From: Candidatus Pantoea soli
GTDB lineage: Bacteria > Pseudomonadota > Gammaproteobacteria > Enterobacterales > Enterobacteriaceae
Direction: 5' to 3'
Assembly (NCBI RefSeq): GCF_007833795.1
Contig: NZ_CP032702.1
Span: 372,001 to 436,000 of the forward strand
Length of the DNA stretch: 64,000 bases
Shown: positions 9,141-18,071 of the stretch, one piece after another
How the letters are laid out: each line of letters opens with the position of its first letter
Position numbering within the stretch: position 1 is the first letter of the stretch
Position numbers and translations under genes: made by a program
The notes under the pieces: generated by a model
Databases searched by the model: none
What the model was told of the DNA's origin: nothing
What the model saw: only the letters and a program-made list of their open reading frames with translations

Positions 9141-9456
9141 GATGTGCGGTGAACGGAACGAAGCAACCGTTTACGTTGTCGCGATGATGCCAATGTTGGT
9201 TGAGGGCGTTCAGAAAGCAGACACCGGTGACGATCGCCGTCATACCGGTCATAAGGATAGCGACAGGGCGTAAGGGACGAGGGAAAAAGGGCCGGTTACG
9301 GGCGGCGCGCATGCGGCGGTCGGCTAGGGTATGCGGGCCCCGACCGCGGGCATTTCGCAGCCGGGTGTCCGTGTTTCGCCCGGACAAGCGGGCACGTTCC
9401 GCGTTGAGGAACATGGTTGCCCGGCGGCGAGTGCCAACCGGCGCGTTGCGGTAACG
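9141..9456. other. Intergenic stretch without a recognised gene
   Basis: About 316 bases between the tsx control region and the end of the sensor kinase gene. A minus-strand frame here contains one hydrophobic run but has no convincing ribosome-binding site and overlaps the CRP/CytR sites, so it was not called. Confidence 0.6.
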
Positions 9457-10815
9457 CTACGGTAGCGTCACCCGCACCTGCAGCCCGCACACGTTACCCT
9501 GCGGGCTGAGGCAATTCGACAGCGCGACCTGCATCTGGTACTTCTGCGCCACGCTGCGCACAATCGATAAGCCCAAACCGCTACCCTGCGCCTTGACGTC
9601 GGGCGAGCGGGTAAAGCGGTCAAAGGCGCGATCGATAAAGGATTCCGGCATGCCTGGCCCGTTGTCGACGATATCGACCACGGTATGCGGGCCGACGTGA
9701 TGCAGCAGCACATCCACCATGCTGCCTTCCGGGGTGTGCAGCATCGCATTGCCGATCAGGTTATCAAACAGGCTGCGCAGCTCCGAGCGGCTGGCGTGCA
9801 GGTGGTAGTGCGCGCTGCCGTTAAAGCCGATATCGATGCCGCGCTTGTCGGCCACCACCATCAGCTGTTCAATGCTCTCTTTCAGCAGATCGTCCAGCGC
9901 AATCGCTTCTACGCTGGCAACCACCGATTGATCTTCCTGGCGCGAAACGTTCAGCAACTGCGTCACCAGATGGCGCGTGCGCGTGACGCCCGCTTCCAGC
10001 TGATCGAACTGGCGGCGGGCTTCGCCCGGCTGAATATGCTGACGCAGGTTCTCCAGCTGCAGGGTCAGGGCGGTCACCGGCGTACGCAGTTCGTGAGCGG
10101 CGTCCTCAAGGAACTGCCGCTGCGATGACCAGGCGGTGCGCAGCTTATCCAGCAGCGAGTTATAGGCATCCACCAGCGGCAGCACTTCATCCGGCAGGCC
10201 CGCCGGCGAGACGCTGTGTGAGTGCAGCATCTCCTGGGCGGCAATCTGGCGCGACGCCGCCCGCAAATCACGGGTAATCGCCCGTACCACCAGCCAGATC
10301 ACCAGCAGCGAGAGCGGCATCATCAGAATCAGCGGAATGATGGCAGAGAGCACGCGCTTCACCATCAGGCTCTTCATATAGCCGACGTTGTGCAGCACCT
10401 GAATATTGCCGATTTCACTGCCAAGCTCTCCGGGCCGGGTGTAGACACGCCATTCACAGTCATCACCGCAGTCGCCCACTTTGACGTCTGACCAGCCCTT
10501 TTTCGCCTGCAGCGGCGCATGCAGCGTCGGCCACGAGCTGGCGCGCAGATGATTGCGCGTATCCCACAGCTGCACGATGTAGGTGCTGCGCAGTTTCTCC
10601 TGCTCCATCACCATCGGCATCAGGGCGGGCATGCGCTGGCTGCTTGCCCAGGCATCGGCAATTTTCGCCAGCTGATCGTCTTTCATCGTGCCCATCATGT
10701 CGCCGTAGCAGTGATAAAAATACCAGGTGACGCCGCCAATCATCGCCAGATGCAGCAGCACCAGCGTGGCCAGCAGCTTGTTACGCAGCGAACGCATGAA
10801 GGTAAAGGAACTCAT
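9457..10815 (-). CDS. Sensor histidine kinase, OmpR/QseC-type partner
   Basis: A 452-residue membrane histidine kinase. Order: short N-terminal segment, membrane helix at about residues 13-34, periplasmic domain to about 155 with two cysteines (DCGDDCEW), second helix about 157-178, linker, H-box with phospho-acceptor His241 in AAHELRTP, N-box around LFDNLIGNAMLHTP, and G-boxes DNGPGMP and GSGLGLSIV. Its start overlaps the regulator stop by ATGA, so the two are made as one unit. The layout is that of QseC/PmrB/TctE-like kinases; the signal is not known. Confidence 0.88.
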   Translation of the reverse strand: MSSFTFMRSLRNKLLATLVLLHLAMIGGVTWYFYHCYGDMMGTMKDDQLAKIADAWASSQRMPALMPMVMEQEKLRSTYIVQLWDTRNHLRASSWPTLHAPLQAKKGWSDVKVGDCGDDCEWRVYTRPGELGSEIGNIQVLHNVGYMKSLMVKRVLSAIIPLILMMPLSLLVIWLVVRAITRDLRAASRQIAAQEMLHSHSVSPAGLPDEVLPLVDAYNSLLDKLRTAWSSQRQFLEDAAHELRTPVTALTLQLENLRQHIQPGEARRQFDQLEAGVTRTRHLVTQLLNVSRQEDQSVVASVEAIALDDLLKESIEQLMVVADKRGIDIGFNGSAHYHLHASRSELRSLFDNLIGNAMLHTPEGSMVDVLLHHVGPHTVVDIVDNGPGMPESFIDRAFDRFTRSPDVKAQGSGLGLSIVRSVAQKYQMQVALSNCLSPQGNVCGLQVRVTLP

Positions 10816-11471
10816 AGTGCCGGTACCCGCCAGCCCAGGCCACGCACGTTGCGTATCACTTCGTTATCCAGCTTGCGGCGCATGCCGTGGATCAACACAT
10901 CCACCGCATTACTGGTGACCTCTTCCCCCCAGCCGTAGATGCGGTTCTCTAACTGTTCGCGCGACAGGATGGCGCCGGGACGCTCCAGCAGGGCGTACAG
11001 CAGGGCGTATTCACGCGCGGTCAGCTGCTCGCGCTGGCCTTTGTAAACCACTTCGCGCGTCATCATGTCCAGCTGGACGTCGCCATTGCCTAACAGGGAA
11101 TCTGCCGCGCCGTGGCGGCGTCGGGTTATGGCGCGCATACGGGCAAGCACCTCCTGCAGATCGAAAGGTTTAAGCAGATAGTCATCGGCGCCGCTGTCGA
11201 GCCCCTGAATGCGCTGCTGCACGGTGTCACGCGCGGTCAGCACCAGCACCGGCGTGGTGTCGCCGCGCGCGCGGGCGCGACGCAGCACGTTGATGCCGTC
11301 TTCGCGCGGCAGCCCCAGATCAAGCAGCACGCAGGTGTAATCGCCTGCCGACCAGGCGTTGCTGGCAAAGACGCCGTCGCGTACCCAGTCTACCGACCAG
11401 CCTGCGGCTTCCAGCGCCTGCTGCAGGTTGGTGCCTATCATTTCATCGTCTTCTACCAGCAGCGCTCGCAT
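10812..11471 (-). CDS. OmpR-family response regulator
   Basis: A 219-residue response regulator. The receiver domain has the acidic pocket E7-D8-D9, phosphorylation site Asp51 (VLLDLGLP), and Lys101 in LLKPFD; the C-terminal half is a winged helix ending VRGLGWRV. It resembles QseB and PmrA. It is cotranscribed with the kinase and divergent from a MarA-like gene, with tandem hexamer repeats on both flanks of the shared intergenic region, which suggests autoregulation and direct control of the neighbour. Confidence 0.88.
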   Translation of the reverse strand: MRALLVEDDEMIGTNLQQALEAAGWSVDWVRDGVFASNAWSAGDYTCVLLDLGLPREDGINVLRRARARGDTTPVLVLTARDTVQQRIQGLDSGADDYLLKPFDLQEVLARMRAITRRRHGAADSLLGNGDVQLDMMTREVVYKGQREQLTAREYALLYALLERPGAILSREQLENRIYGWGEEVTSNAVDVLIHGMRRKLDNEVIRNVRGLGWRVPAL

Positions 11472-11513
11472 GGTTCTCTCCCCTGGCTGATTGCAGGCAG
11501 TGTACCGCCCGAT

Positions 11514-11530
11514 TCTTAGCGCAGAATTAT
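11514..11530 (-). promoter_or_regulatory. Tandem repeat box facing the response regulator gene
   Basis: On the minus strand, ATAATT and CTAAGA hexamers are separated by CTGCG. The 14 bases TAATTCTGCGCTAA here are the exact inverted copy of those at 11573-11586, so the same binding element faces both directions. It lies about 45-60 bases before the regulator start. Confidence 0.55.
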
Positions 11531-11571
11531 TTTTGCCGCTCAGGCACGGCAGGCCGGCGCACGTTACCGTG

Positions 11572-11599
11572 CTAATTCTGCGCTAATTTTCTGCTAATT
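11572..11599 (+). promoter_or_regulatory. Three tandem CTAATT repeats at 11-bp period
   Basis: CTAATT occurs three times without error, each separated by five bases (ctgcg, ttctg). OmpR-family regulators such as PmrA and QseB bind direct hexamer repeats with five-base spacers, one helical turn apart. The array ends about 60 bases before the MarA-like gene, at a position suited to activation. Assignment to the adjacent regulator is inferred. Confidence 0.65.
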
Positions 11600-11661
11600 A
11601 AGGGATAAATTTAGCGCGCTACAGTGGCTTCACTGGAAAATTTGCCAAGCCGGAGGAAGCC

Positions 11662-12030
11662 ATGAATCAGCGTGAATTTATCCGTAGTTTACTGGAATGG
11701 ATTGAAGATAACTTAGGGCACGATCTGCATCTGGATGAAGTGGCGCGACGCTCGGGATATTCCCGCTGGCATCTGCAGCGCCTGTTTCGTCAGCACACCG
11801 GTTTTTCGCTGGCAGAGTATATCCGCCAGCGCCGGCTGACGGAGTCCGCGCTGACGCTCATTAACAGCGACGAAGCGATTTTGCAGGTGGCGATGAGCTA
11901 CGGGTTCGACACGCAGCAGGCGTATACCCGCACCTTCAAAAACTATTTTCGCGTCACGCCGGGCCAGCTGCGCCGGCAGCGCCGGGTAGAGCCGGAACGC
12001 CTGCTGTTCCCGCTGGCGATGGCCTCCTGA
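11662..12030 (+). CDS. AraC/XylS regulator, MarA/SoxS/RamA-like
   Basis: A 122-residue protein made up almost only of the two helix-turn-helix units of the AraC family, like MarA, SoxS and RamA. Visible marks are LDEVARRSGYSRWHLQRLFRQHTG in the first unit and VAMSYGFDTQQAYTRTFKNYF, then TPGQLRR, in the second. Short stand-alone members act by their cellular amount and turn on efflux, porin and oxidative-stress genes. Here it is divergent from a two-component system and has that system's likely binding sites in its promoter, so it may relay its output. It is not marA itself: no marR neighbour is present. Confidence 0.82.
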   Translation: MNQREFIRSLLEWIEDNLGHDLHLDEVARRSGYSRWHLQRLFRQHTGFSLAEYIRQRRLTESALTLINSDEAILQVAMSYGFDTQQAYTRTFKNYFRVTPGQLRRQRRVEPERLLFPLAMAS

Positions 12031-12049
12031 ACGCCGCGCGAGGGCGATG

Positions 12050-12080
12050 AAAACCCGTGCGTCGGCGCGGGTTTGCTTTT
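12050..12080 (+). terminator. Terminator after the MarA-like gene
   Basis: AAACCCGTGC pairs with GCGCGGGTTT (one wobble) around a short loop, followed by a T-rich stretch. Confidence 0.65.
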
Positions 12081-12115
12081 AAGCTGCGCTTCTTTGCGTT
12101 GCAGGCCCGGAGAAC

Positions 12116-13006
12116 ATGGATCACAGTGACAACCTGACCGCGATGCTGCTGTTTGCGTGCGTCGTCGAACGGCAGAGCTTCAGCGAGGCCGCCCGCGTGC
12201 TTGGCGTTTCCCGCTCGCACGTCAGCCGGGAGATTGCCCGGCTGGAGGTACGGCTGGGCATCAGGCTGCTGCAGCGTACGACGCGCAAAGTGGTGCTCAC
12301 GGAACTGGGCCAGGCCTATTATCCGTTCTGCACCCGTATGCTGGAGGAGCTGCACCGCGCCGATGCCTTTGTGCAACAGGTTCACCAGCTGCCGGCGGGA
12401 AATGTCCGGCTGCAGGCACCGATCACCTTTGGCTGCCAGTGTGTAGTGCCGGTGCTGAACGCGTTTATTCGTCGCCATATTCATATCAATGTCGATCTTG
12501 AGCTAACCCCGGGCGATGATGCGCAGCCGGATGCCGACGTGGCGATTGTGATTCGGCCGCGCGCACCAGAAGCCGCGACCGCCCGGCAGCTCTGCAGCAT
12601 TGACTGGGGCCTGTACGCCTCACCGCACTATCTTGCTCATCACCCGGTTATCGATCATCCCGAGCGTCTGACGCGCCACGATTTGCTGCTGTTTCACGGG
12701 CCGGCACACACCGCAGCACTGCCGTTCCGCCGCGATAAGCAGCGGCTGGCGCTGGATGTACGCAGCCGCTTCCGCGCCAATAACAGCATGGCACTGCTGA
12801 ATGCCGCGCTGGCAGGCACCGGCATCGCCTATCTGCCTGCTTATATGACGCAGGCGGCGCTGGCACGCGGTGAAATTGAGCAGGTGCTGCCGGAATGGCA
12901 GATGGATCGCCTGCACAGTTATCTGCTGCTGAAAGCGCAGCCGCAGCCCTCATCGCCGGTTGCGCTGCTGTGTGATGCGCTGATTGCCGCCCTTGCAGAT
13001 GGCTGA
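12116..13006 (+). CDS. LysR-type regulator
   Basis: A 296-residue LysR-family protein. The DNA-binding region is at residues 8-66 (SFSEAARVLGVSRSHVSREIARLE), followed by a linker and substrate-binding domain. It belongs to the group with short effector domains typified by DsdC/PtxR-like and CrgA-like proteins (PAGNVRLQAP junction). It sits just upstream of an MFS transporter in the same direction, with a strong palindrome in the gap, so it probably controls that transporter. The effector is unknown. Confidence 0.8.
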   Translation: MDHSDNLTAMLLFACVVERQSFSEAARVLGVSRSHVSREIARLEVRLGIRLLQRTTRKVVLTELGQAYYPFCTRMLEELHRADAFVQQVHQLPAGNVRLQAPITFGCQCVVPVLNAFIRRHIHINVDLELTPGDDAQPDADVAIVIRPRAPEAATARQLCSIDWGLYASPHYLAHHPVIDHPERLTRHDLLLFHGPAHTAALPFRRDKQRLALDVRSRFRANNSMALLNAALAGTGIAYLPAYMTQAALARGEIEQVLPEWQMDRLHSYLLLKAQPQPSSPVALLCDALIAALADG

Positions 13007-13027
13007 TTGTTGCTGGCTGGCAACAAT
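13006..13027. promoter_or_regulatory. Palindrome between LysR and MFS genes
   Basis: A perfect 8-bp inverted repeat ATTGTTGC-N6-GCAACAAT begins at the LysR stop codon, about 90 bases before the MFS start. It lacks a T-tract and contains a T-N11-A core, so a LysR-type operator is more likely than a terminator. Confidence 0.5.
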
Positions 13028-13118
13028 ACGCGGCTGCCCGGCAAATATCAGCCAGCCTCTGTTTTCGCGGTGTGGCCGCTGCTAGCCTGCTGATAAACAC
13101 CTCAGCAGGGAGAGTACC

Positions 13119-14330
13119 ATGCCACACGTTTCAGTCGGGTTAGCGCCTGAGCAGCAACACTGGAAGCGTAATCTGTTTGTCTGCGTAGTGGGATCGTTCA
13201 CCACGCTGGTGGCGATGACGCTGCTGCTGCCGTTTCTGCCACTCTATATGCAGCAGCTGGGCGTGCAGGAACCGGCGGCCATTGCCCGCTGGTCTGGCGT
13301 GGCGTATGGGGCCACCTTTCTCAGCGCCGCGCTCACCGCACCGCTGTGGGGCAGGCTGGCGGACCGCTATGGCCGCAAGCTGATGCTGATTCGCGCCAGC
13401 CTGGGCATGGCTATCGCCATGTCGCTGATGGGGATGGCGACCGCGCCGTGGCAGCTGGTCGCGCTGCGGCTGCTGGCCGGCCTGCTGGGCGGCTATGCCT
13501 CGGGTTCTACTATTCTGGTGGCAGCGCAGACGCCCAAAGCGCACACCGGCTGGGCGCTGGGCATGCTGTCGTCCGGTATCATGGCCGGAAATGTGGCAGG
13601 GCCGCTGCTGGGCGGATGCCTGCCGCCGCTGATCGGCATTCGCCACGCCTTCTGGCTGACCGGCGCCGCGATCTTCCTGGCCTTTCTGGCCACGCTTTTT
13701 CTGCTGAAAGAGACGCCGCGCCGCGCCGGTCCGAAGAGCGTCCGCCCGGTTGAGCGCGATCGGTCGGCGGCCAACCTGCCGCTGGTGCGGCTGATGTGGC
13801 TGTCCGGCATGCTGCTGATTTTTGCCAGCATGTCGATTGAGCCCATCATCACGCTGTATATCAGTGAATTTGTGCAGGGCGAGCAGGCGATTACCGTCAT
13901 GGCCGGGCTGGTGATGGCGGCTGCGGCGCTGGGCAGTATCCTTTCCGCGCCGCGCCTGGGACGGCTGGCGGATCGCATCGGACATGGACGCGTGCTGGTT
14001 TATGGCCTGCTGATATGCGCGCTGTTGCTGATCCCGCAGGCGTTTGTCACCGCCGCGTGGCAGCTTATCGTGCTGCGCTTTCTGATGGGGATGGCGCTGG
14101 GTGGGCTGATGCCGTGTATCACAACGCTGATCCGCCATAACGTGCCGCAGGGGCAGGTGGGGAAGATGCTGGGTTACGCGACCTCGGCGCAGTATGCCGG
14201 CCAGGTGTGCGGGCCGCTGTTTGGGGGCTTCCTCGGCGGCGCACTGGGCATGCGGCCGGTGTTTCTCGCCACCTGTGCGGTGATGGCGCTGTGCGCACTG
14301 CTGAACGCTCGCTATCTGAAGGCGCAGTAG
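13119..14330 (+). CDS. MFS drug efflux transporter, DHA1 type
   Basis: A 403-residue 12-helix transporter. Loop motif GRLADRYGRKLM after helix 2 and the antiporter-type GPLLGG in helix 5 mark it as a drug:H+ antiporter of the DHA1 group, related to tetracycline and multidrug efflux proteins. A second copy of the loop motif (GRLADRIGHGR) starts the second half. The upstream LysR gene and palindrome suggest inducible expression. Substrate unknown. Confidence 0.8.
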   Translation: MPHVSVGLAPEQQHWKRNLFVCVVGSFTTLVAMTLLLPFLPLYMQQLGVQEPAAIARWSGVAYGATFLSAALTAPLWGRLADRYGRKLMLIRASLGMAIAMSLMGMATAPWQLVALRLLAGLLGGYASGSTILVAAQTPKAHTGWALGMLSSGIMAGNVAGPLLGGCLPPLIGIRHAFWLTGAAIFLAFLATLFLLKETPRRAGPKSVRPVERDRSAANLPLVRLMWLSGMLLIFASMSIEPIITLYISEFVQGEQAITVMAGLVMAAAALGSILSAPRLGRLADRIGHGRVLVYGLLICALLLIPQAFVTAAWQLIVLRFLMGMALGGLMPCITTLIRHNVPQGQVGKMLGYATSAQYAGQVCGPLFGGFLGGALGMRPVFLATCAVMALCALLNARYLKAQ

Positions 14331-14334
14331 CGCC

Positions 14335-14360
14335 GAAAAAAAGCGGGCTTTGCAGCCCGC
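14335..14360 (-). terminator. Terminator of gcd
   Basis: On the minus strand a GCGGGCT stem pairs with AGCCCGC and is followed by seven T. It lies 30 bases after the gcd stop and could also stop the convergent MFS transcript. Confidence 0.8.
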
Positions 14361-14391
14361 CTGAGTTGTTAGCTTACCTTACGGCGAATGT

Positions 14392-16779
14392 TTATTTCGC
14401 ATCCGGCAGCGCATAAGCAATCACGTAGTCGCCCAGTTTCGTACCGAACGAACCGTGACCACCGGCCGCGATGACAACATACTGCTTGCCATTCACTTCA
14501 TAGGTCATTGGCGTTGCCTGACCGCCTGCTGGCAGACGCGCCTGCCACAGCATTTCACCGGTGTTGGTGTCGAAGGCACGCAGGTAGTTATCCGCGGTGG
14601 CACCAATGAAGAACACGTTACCGGCGGTGGTGATTGGGCCGCCCAGCATTGGCATACCCATTTTAAACGGCAGCGGAACCGGCGCGCTGTCGCGTACCGT
14701 ACCAATGCGTTTTTTCCACACGGTTTCGTTGGTTTTCAGGTCAATCGCAGACACATAACCCCATGCCGGTTGCTTACACGGCAGGCCAAATGGCGACAGG
14801 AACGGATTCAGCTCCACGCCGTACGGCACGCCGTACTGCGGCTGAATACCGGTTTCTGTACCGGAACCCCCTTCAGCCCCTTTCGGTGGCTCAATCGGGT
14901 TGCCCGGACCACGCGGCACCAGTTTCGACACAAACGGCAGCGCCATTGGGTTGGCAATCGCAATCTGACGATGTGGGTCAACTGCGATACCGCCCCACTC
15001 GAACATGCCGAGGTTACCCGGGAACACCAGCGTGCCCTGCTCAGACGGCGGCGTGAACGGACCTTCGTAGCGCAGACGCTTGAAGATAACGCGGCACACC
15101 AGCTGGTCATACAGGGTGGCACCCCACATGTCCTTGTCGGTCAGGTTCTGTTTCGGGCGGAACGTCAGCTCAGAGTAAGGCTGGGTTGGCGCAACGTGGT
15201 CGCCTTTCGCCGCGCCCTGCGGAACCGGGGTTTCCGGTGCCGGGACAACCGGCTGACCGGTACGACGATCCAGAACAAAAATGTTACCGGTTTTCGCCGG
15301 CGCATAAATCACCGGTACGGTGTTGCCATTTTTGTCTGTGATGTCGGCCAGCGTCGGCTGTGACGGCAGGTCCATATCCCACAGGTCGTGGTGCACAGTC
15401 TGATATGACCACACCAGCTTACCGGTGGTGGCGTTCAGGGCCAGCACGCTGCTTGCGTAGCGCTCCTGCTCTGGCGTGCGGTTACCGCCCCAGATATCCG
15501 GCGTAGAGACACCCATTGGCAGGTAAACGGTATCCAGTTTTGGATCGTATACCGCCGGAGCCCACGAGTTCGGCGAGTTCATGGTGAAGGTGTGTTCATC
15601 TGCCGGAATCGCGTTAGGATCTTTCGCGCCCGGATCGAATACCCACAACAGTTTACCGGTGTTGACGTCAAAGCCACGGATGACACCTGACGGTTCACGG
15701 GTAGAGTAGTTATCGGTTACCGCACCCGCCATCACGATGGTGGTGTTGGTGATCACCGGCGGTGACGTTGGCTCATACTGGCCCGGGGTCAGCACCGGCT
15801 GTTTGTGCTGCAGATCCAGCTCACCGTTGTTGCCGAAGCCCGGGCAACGTGCACCGGTGTCAGCATCCAGCGCAAACAGGCGACCATCGTTCACTGGCAG
15901 GTAGATACGACGTGAGCACAGCGCAGGCTGGCTGTTGGCCGCATCGGCTGCTGCCGGTGCTTCGTGGTAAGACACGCCACGGCAGGTGATGTGCTGGAAG
16001 GTTGGGTTGGCTTTCAGGCCGGGATCAAACTTCCACTTCTGTTTACCGGTTGTTGCATCCAGCGCAAACAGAATCTGGTGCGGAGAGCACAGATACAGCG
16101 TGTCGCGGATTTTGATTGGCGTCACTTCGTCCGTGATTTCACCCGGATCGTTTGGCGTTTTCAGATCGCCGGTCTGGAACTGCCAGGCCACCTGCAACTC
16201 TTTCACGTTGCTGGTGTTGATCTGCTTCAGCGGAGAGAAACGGGTGCCCTGCTGATCGCGCGCATAGGCCGGCCAGTCCGCATCGTCGATGTTGCTCAGC
16301 GGCTGAGCCTGTGGCGTATTTGCCGCTTCCGGCAGGTTGCCATGCAGCTCCTGCGGGTCGTGGAAAACGGCCCACGCCAGCACCAGCACGCTGGCAACCA
16401 GTGCCACCGCCATCGCGCCTAAACCCCCTTTACCGCTGTGGTTCAGACCGCGATAAACAAACGGCAGAATCAGCCAGACGCCGAAGATCACCAGCACATC
16501 GGTACGCGGTGCCAGCGCCCAGAAGTCGAAACCGACTTCCCAGACGCCCCATGCCAGCGTCGCCAGCAGCAGCAGTGCATACAGCAGAAGTGCGGAGCCG
16601 TTACGACGCCACAGCAGTACAGCGGTGATCAACATAATCACACCGCCTATTACGTAGTACCAGGAACCACCAATTGCGGCTAACCAGATGCCGCCTGCCA
16701 GCATAAACGCGCCTGTCAGCAGTGCGAACAGCACTGTGAGAAAGCGGATTACGCCAAAAGATGAGGAAGCTTTCCCCAT
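14392..16779 (-). CDS. gcd: PQQ-dependent membrane glucose dehydrogenase
   Basis: A 795-residue quinoprotein, the usual length of enterobacterial Gcd. The first about 140 residues form five membrane helices; the rest is a periplasmic eight-bladed propeller with the repeated tryptophan-docking motif (for example ALDATTGKQKWKF, VNTGKLLWVF, FDTNTGEMLWQ). It oxidises glucose to gluconolactone in the periplasm and passes electrons to ubiquinone; it needs the cofactor PQQ, whose synthesis genes are not in the window. The ATG at 16779 was chosen because AGAGG lies eight bases before it. It stands alone as a single gene. Confidence 0.95.
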   Translation of the reverse strand: MGKASSSFGVIRFLTVLFALLTGAFMLAGGIWLAAIGGSWYYVIGGVIMLITAVLLWRRNGSALLLYALLLLATLAWGVWEVGFDFWALAPRTDVLVIFGVWLILPFVYRGLNHSGKGGLGAMAVALVASVLVLAWAVFHDPQELHGNLPEAANTPQAQPLSNIDDADWPAYARDQQGTRFSPLKQINTSNVKELQVAWQFQTGDLKTPNDPGEITDEVTPIKIRDTLYLCSPHQILFALDATTGKQKWKFDPGLKANPTFQHITCRGVSYHEAPAAADAANSQPALCSRRIYLPVNDGRLFALDADTGARCPGFGNNGELDLQHKQPVLTPGQYEPTSPPVITNTTIVMAGAVTDNYSTREPSGVIRGFDVNTGKLLWVFDPGAKDPNAIPADEHTFTMNSPNSWAPAVYDPKLDTVYLPMGVSTPDIWGGNRTPEQERYASSVLALNATTGKLVWSYQTVHHDLWDMDLPSQPTLADITDKNGNTVPVIYAPAKTGNIFVLDRRTGQPVVPAPETPVPQGAAKGDHVAPTQPYSELTFRPKQNLTDKDMWGATLYDQLVCRVIFKRLRYEGPFTPPSEQGTLVFPGNLGMFEWGGIAVDPHRQIAIANPMALPFVSKLVPRGPGNPIEPPKGAEGGSGTETGIQPQYGVPYGVELNPFLSPFGLPCKQPAWGYVSAIDLKTNETVWKKRIGTVRDSAPVPLPFKMGMPMLGGPITTAGNVFFIGATADNYLRAFDTNTGEMLWQARLPAGGQATPMTYEVNGKQYVVIAAGGHGSFGTKLGDYVIAYALPDAK

Positions 16780-17059
16780 AATATTGACCTCTTTCTTTAC
16801 CATAAACTTTAAGGAAACAACACCTTAGGTGGCTTCCCGATATAGAGTACGAAGCGATGAAATACGTTCAGATATCGCTCTTCCGTGGCGCTTATTGATC
16901 CATTTCGTTAAATTTTATCTTAAAAACGTTAACAGGTTTGATTTTTTTAGCGCTTTGCTCTCACGCCGGTGAGTAGTACGACATTTTATGGGGAATTGGT
17001 GGCGTCAGGCTGCCGGATATCGGGCCGTAACGCCGCGGGACGGAATTTTGTGTAACCGC

Positions 17060-17659
17060 TTACTCTTCGAAGAGTGTGCTGCCGGTGTGCTGTTCCTGCC
17101 AGCCGGTTAACTGCAATTCAGTGCAGGTTTCTGCCGGCAGTAACAGCTGTGGCGTACGTAATATCACCTCCGCTTCTTTTTCCCGAAGCGAAGAAAGCAG
17201 AAACGGAAAGCTGAACTTAAGATAATTATCATTGAAGAATGTCTCGGTCAGCACCACGCCGCTCAGCGGAAAGGAAACAATATTTTTCCACTCCATTCCC
17301 GGTGGGGCAAGGTCATAAAGCCAGAAGGAAAAGTACCGGGCCGCTTCACGCAAAGCGGCACCGCCGCGGCGTAAAACGGCATAGTTGATCGCCAGCCGGA
17401 CGTTTTCCTTCTGCCATTCAGAATAATGTTCCACGCCCTGTAAAAAAGCCTCCAGTCCCGCTTCGGCAAGCGGAATAATTATTAAGCCGTCGGTCACCGG
17501 TAACTGGTTATCCGGTGAAATTATGTTACGTCCATTAACTAAGCTATTTCCTTCTTCTTCATAATGCATAAAGTGTGCTGAATAACACACACCACAGTGC
17601 GATCCGTCAAAGCGACGAATACGCTCAGTAACATAAGGAGGGTATAAACTGTTTTCCAT
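17060..17659 (-). CDS. Uncharacterised 199-residue protein
   Basis: I do not recognise this protein. It has no signal peptide and no clear membrane helix; it is rich in aromatic and acidic residues. The N-terminal half has an RRFDGSHCGVCYSAHF stretch with two close cysteines and histidines; the C-terminal part contains repeated leucine-rich short runs. Codon use and base composition look more AT-rich than the flanking genes, and AT-rich DNA surrounds it, so acquisition by transfer is possible. It has a weak AGAGA ribosome-binding site. The long open frame without close antisense rivals supports it as a real gene. Confidence 0.6.
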   Translation of the reverse strand: MENSLYPPYVTERIRRFDGSHCGVCYSAHFMHYEEEGNSLVNGRNIISPDNQLPVTDGLIIIPLAEAGLEAFLQGVEHYSEWQKENVRLAINYAVLRRGGAALREAARYFSFWLYDLAPPGMEWKNIVSFPLSGVVLTETFFNDNYLKFSFPFLLSSLREKEAEVILRTPQLLLPAETCTELQLTGWQEQHTGSTLFEE

Positions 17660-18071
17660 TATCTCTGTTAATAAAATTAATTAGCCGGGACCTGATAATT
17701 ATTAATATGACGGGCAAAGCGCGGCGGTTTTGCGCCTCAATATAGATCGAATTCGCGGTAAAAATCATCTTTTTTAGCTGTTTCTCATAGAGAGATATAG
17801 TCGCTTGTTACGGCCTTAATTAATGATTTATGACATTATCCGGAATGATTTGACTATTTTCGCGCACACATAACCTGCAGGCAAATATCTTTAACCCGAT
17901 GTTCAGACACGGTTAAGTGACGCTGCTGTTTTGAAACGCACAGCCAGCCATTGCCTGATAAGAAAAGATGCCGCACTCTGGCATACGTACATAAGAAGGC
18001 CGGTTTGCGGCTTTCGCCAGGCAGATGCGATGACGTCTGCCGGTTAACCTTTTTAAGGATGGGATATCACG
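17660..18071. other. AT-rich intergenic region
   Basis: About 410 bases between the unknown gene and the next MFS gene, with no convincing gene. The first half is clearly AT-rich (for example TTAATTAATGATTTATGAC near 17816-17834) and would hold both divergent promoters. A TTGACT hexamer occurs near 17850. An inverted repeat GGCAGA-N10-TCTGCC at 18020-18041 lies just before the MFS ribosome-binding site. Confidence 0.5.

Noticed and set aside
9088..9414. Frame of 108 codons with a hydrophobic run on the minus strand
   Set aside because: It covers the CRP/CytR sites of tsx and has no good ribosome-binding site or recognised family; kept only as a remark.
13140..14138. Open frame of 332 codons on the minus strand
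   Set aside because: Antisense to a clear MFS transporter; composition is that of a mirror frame.
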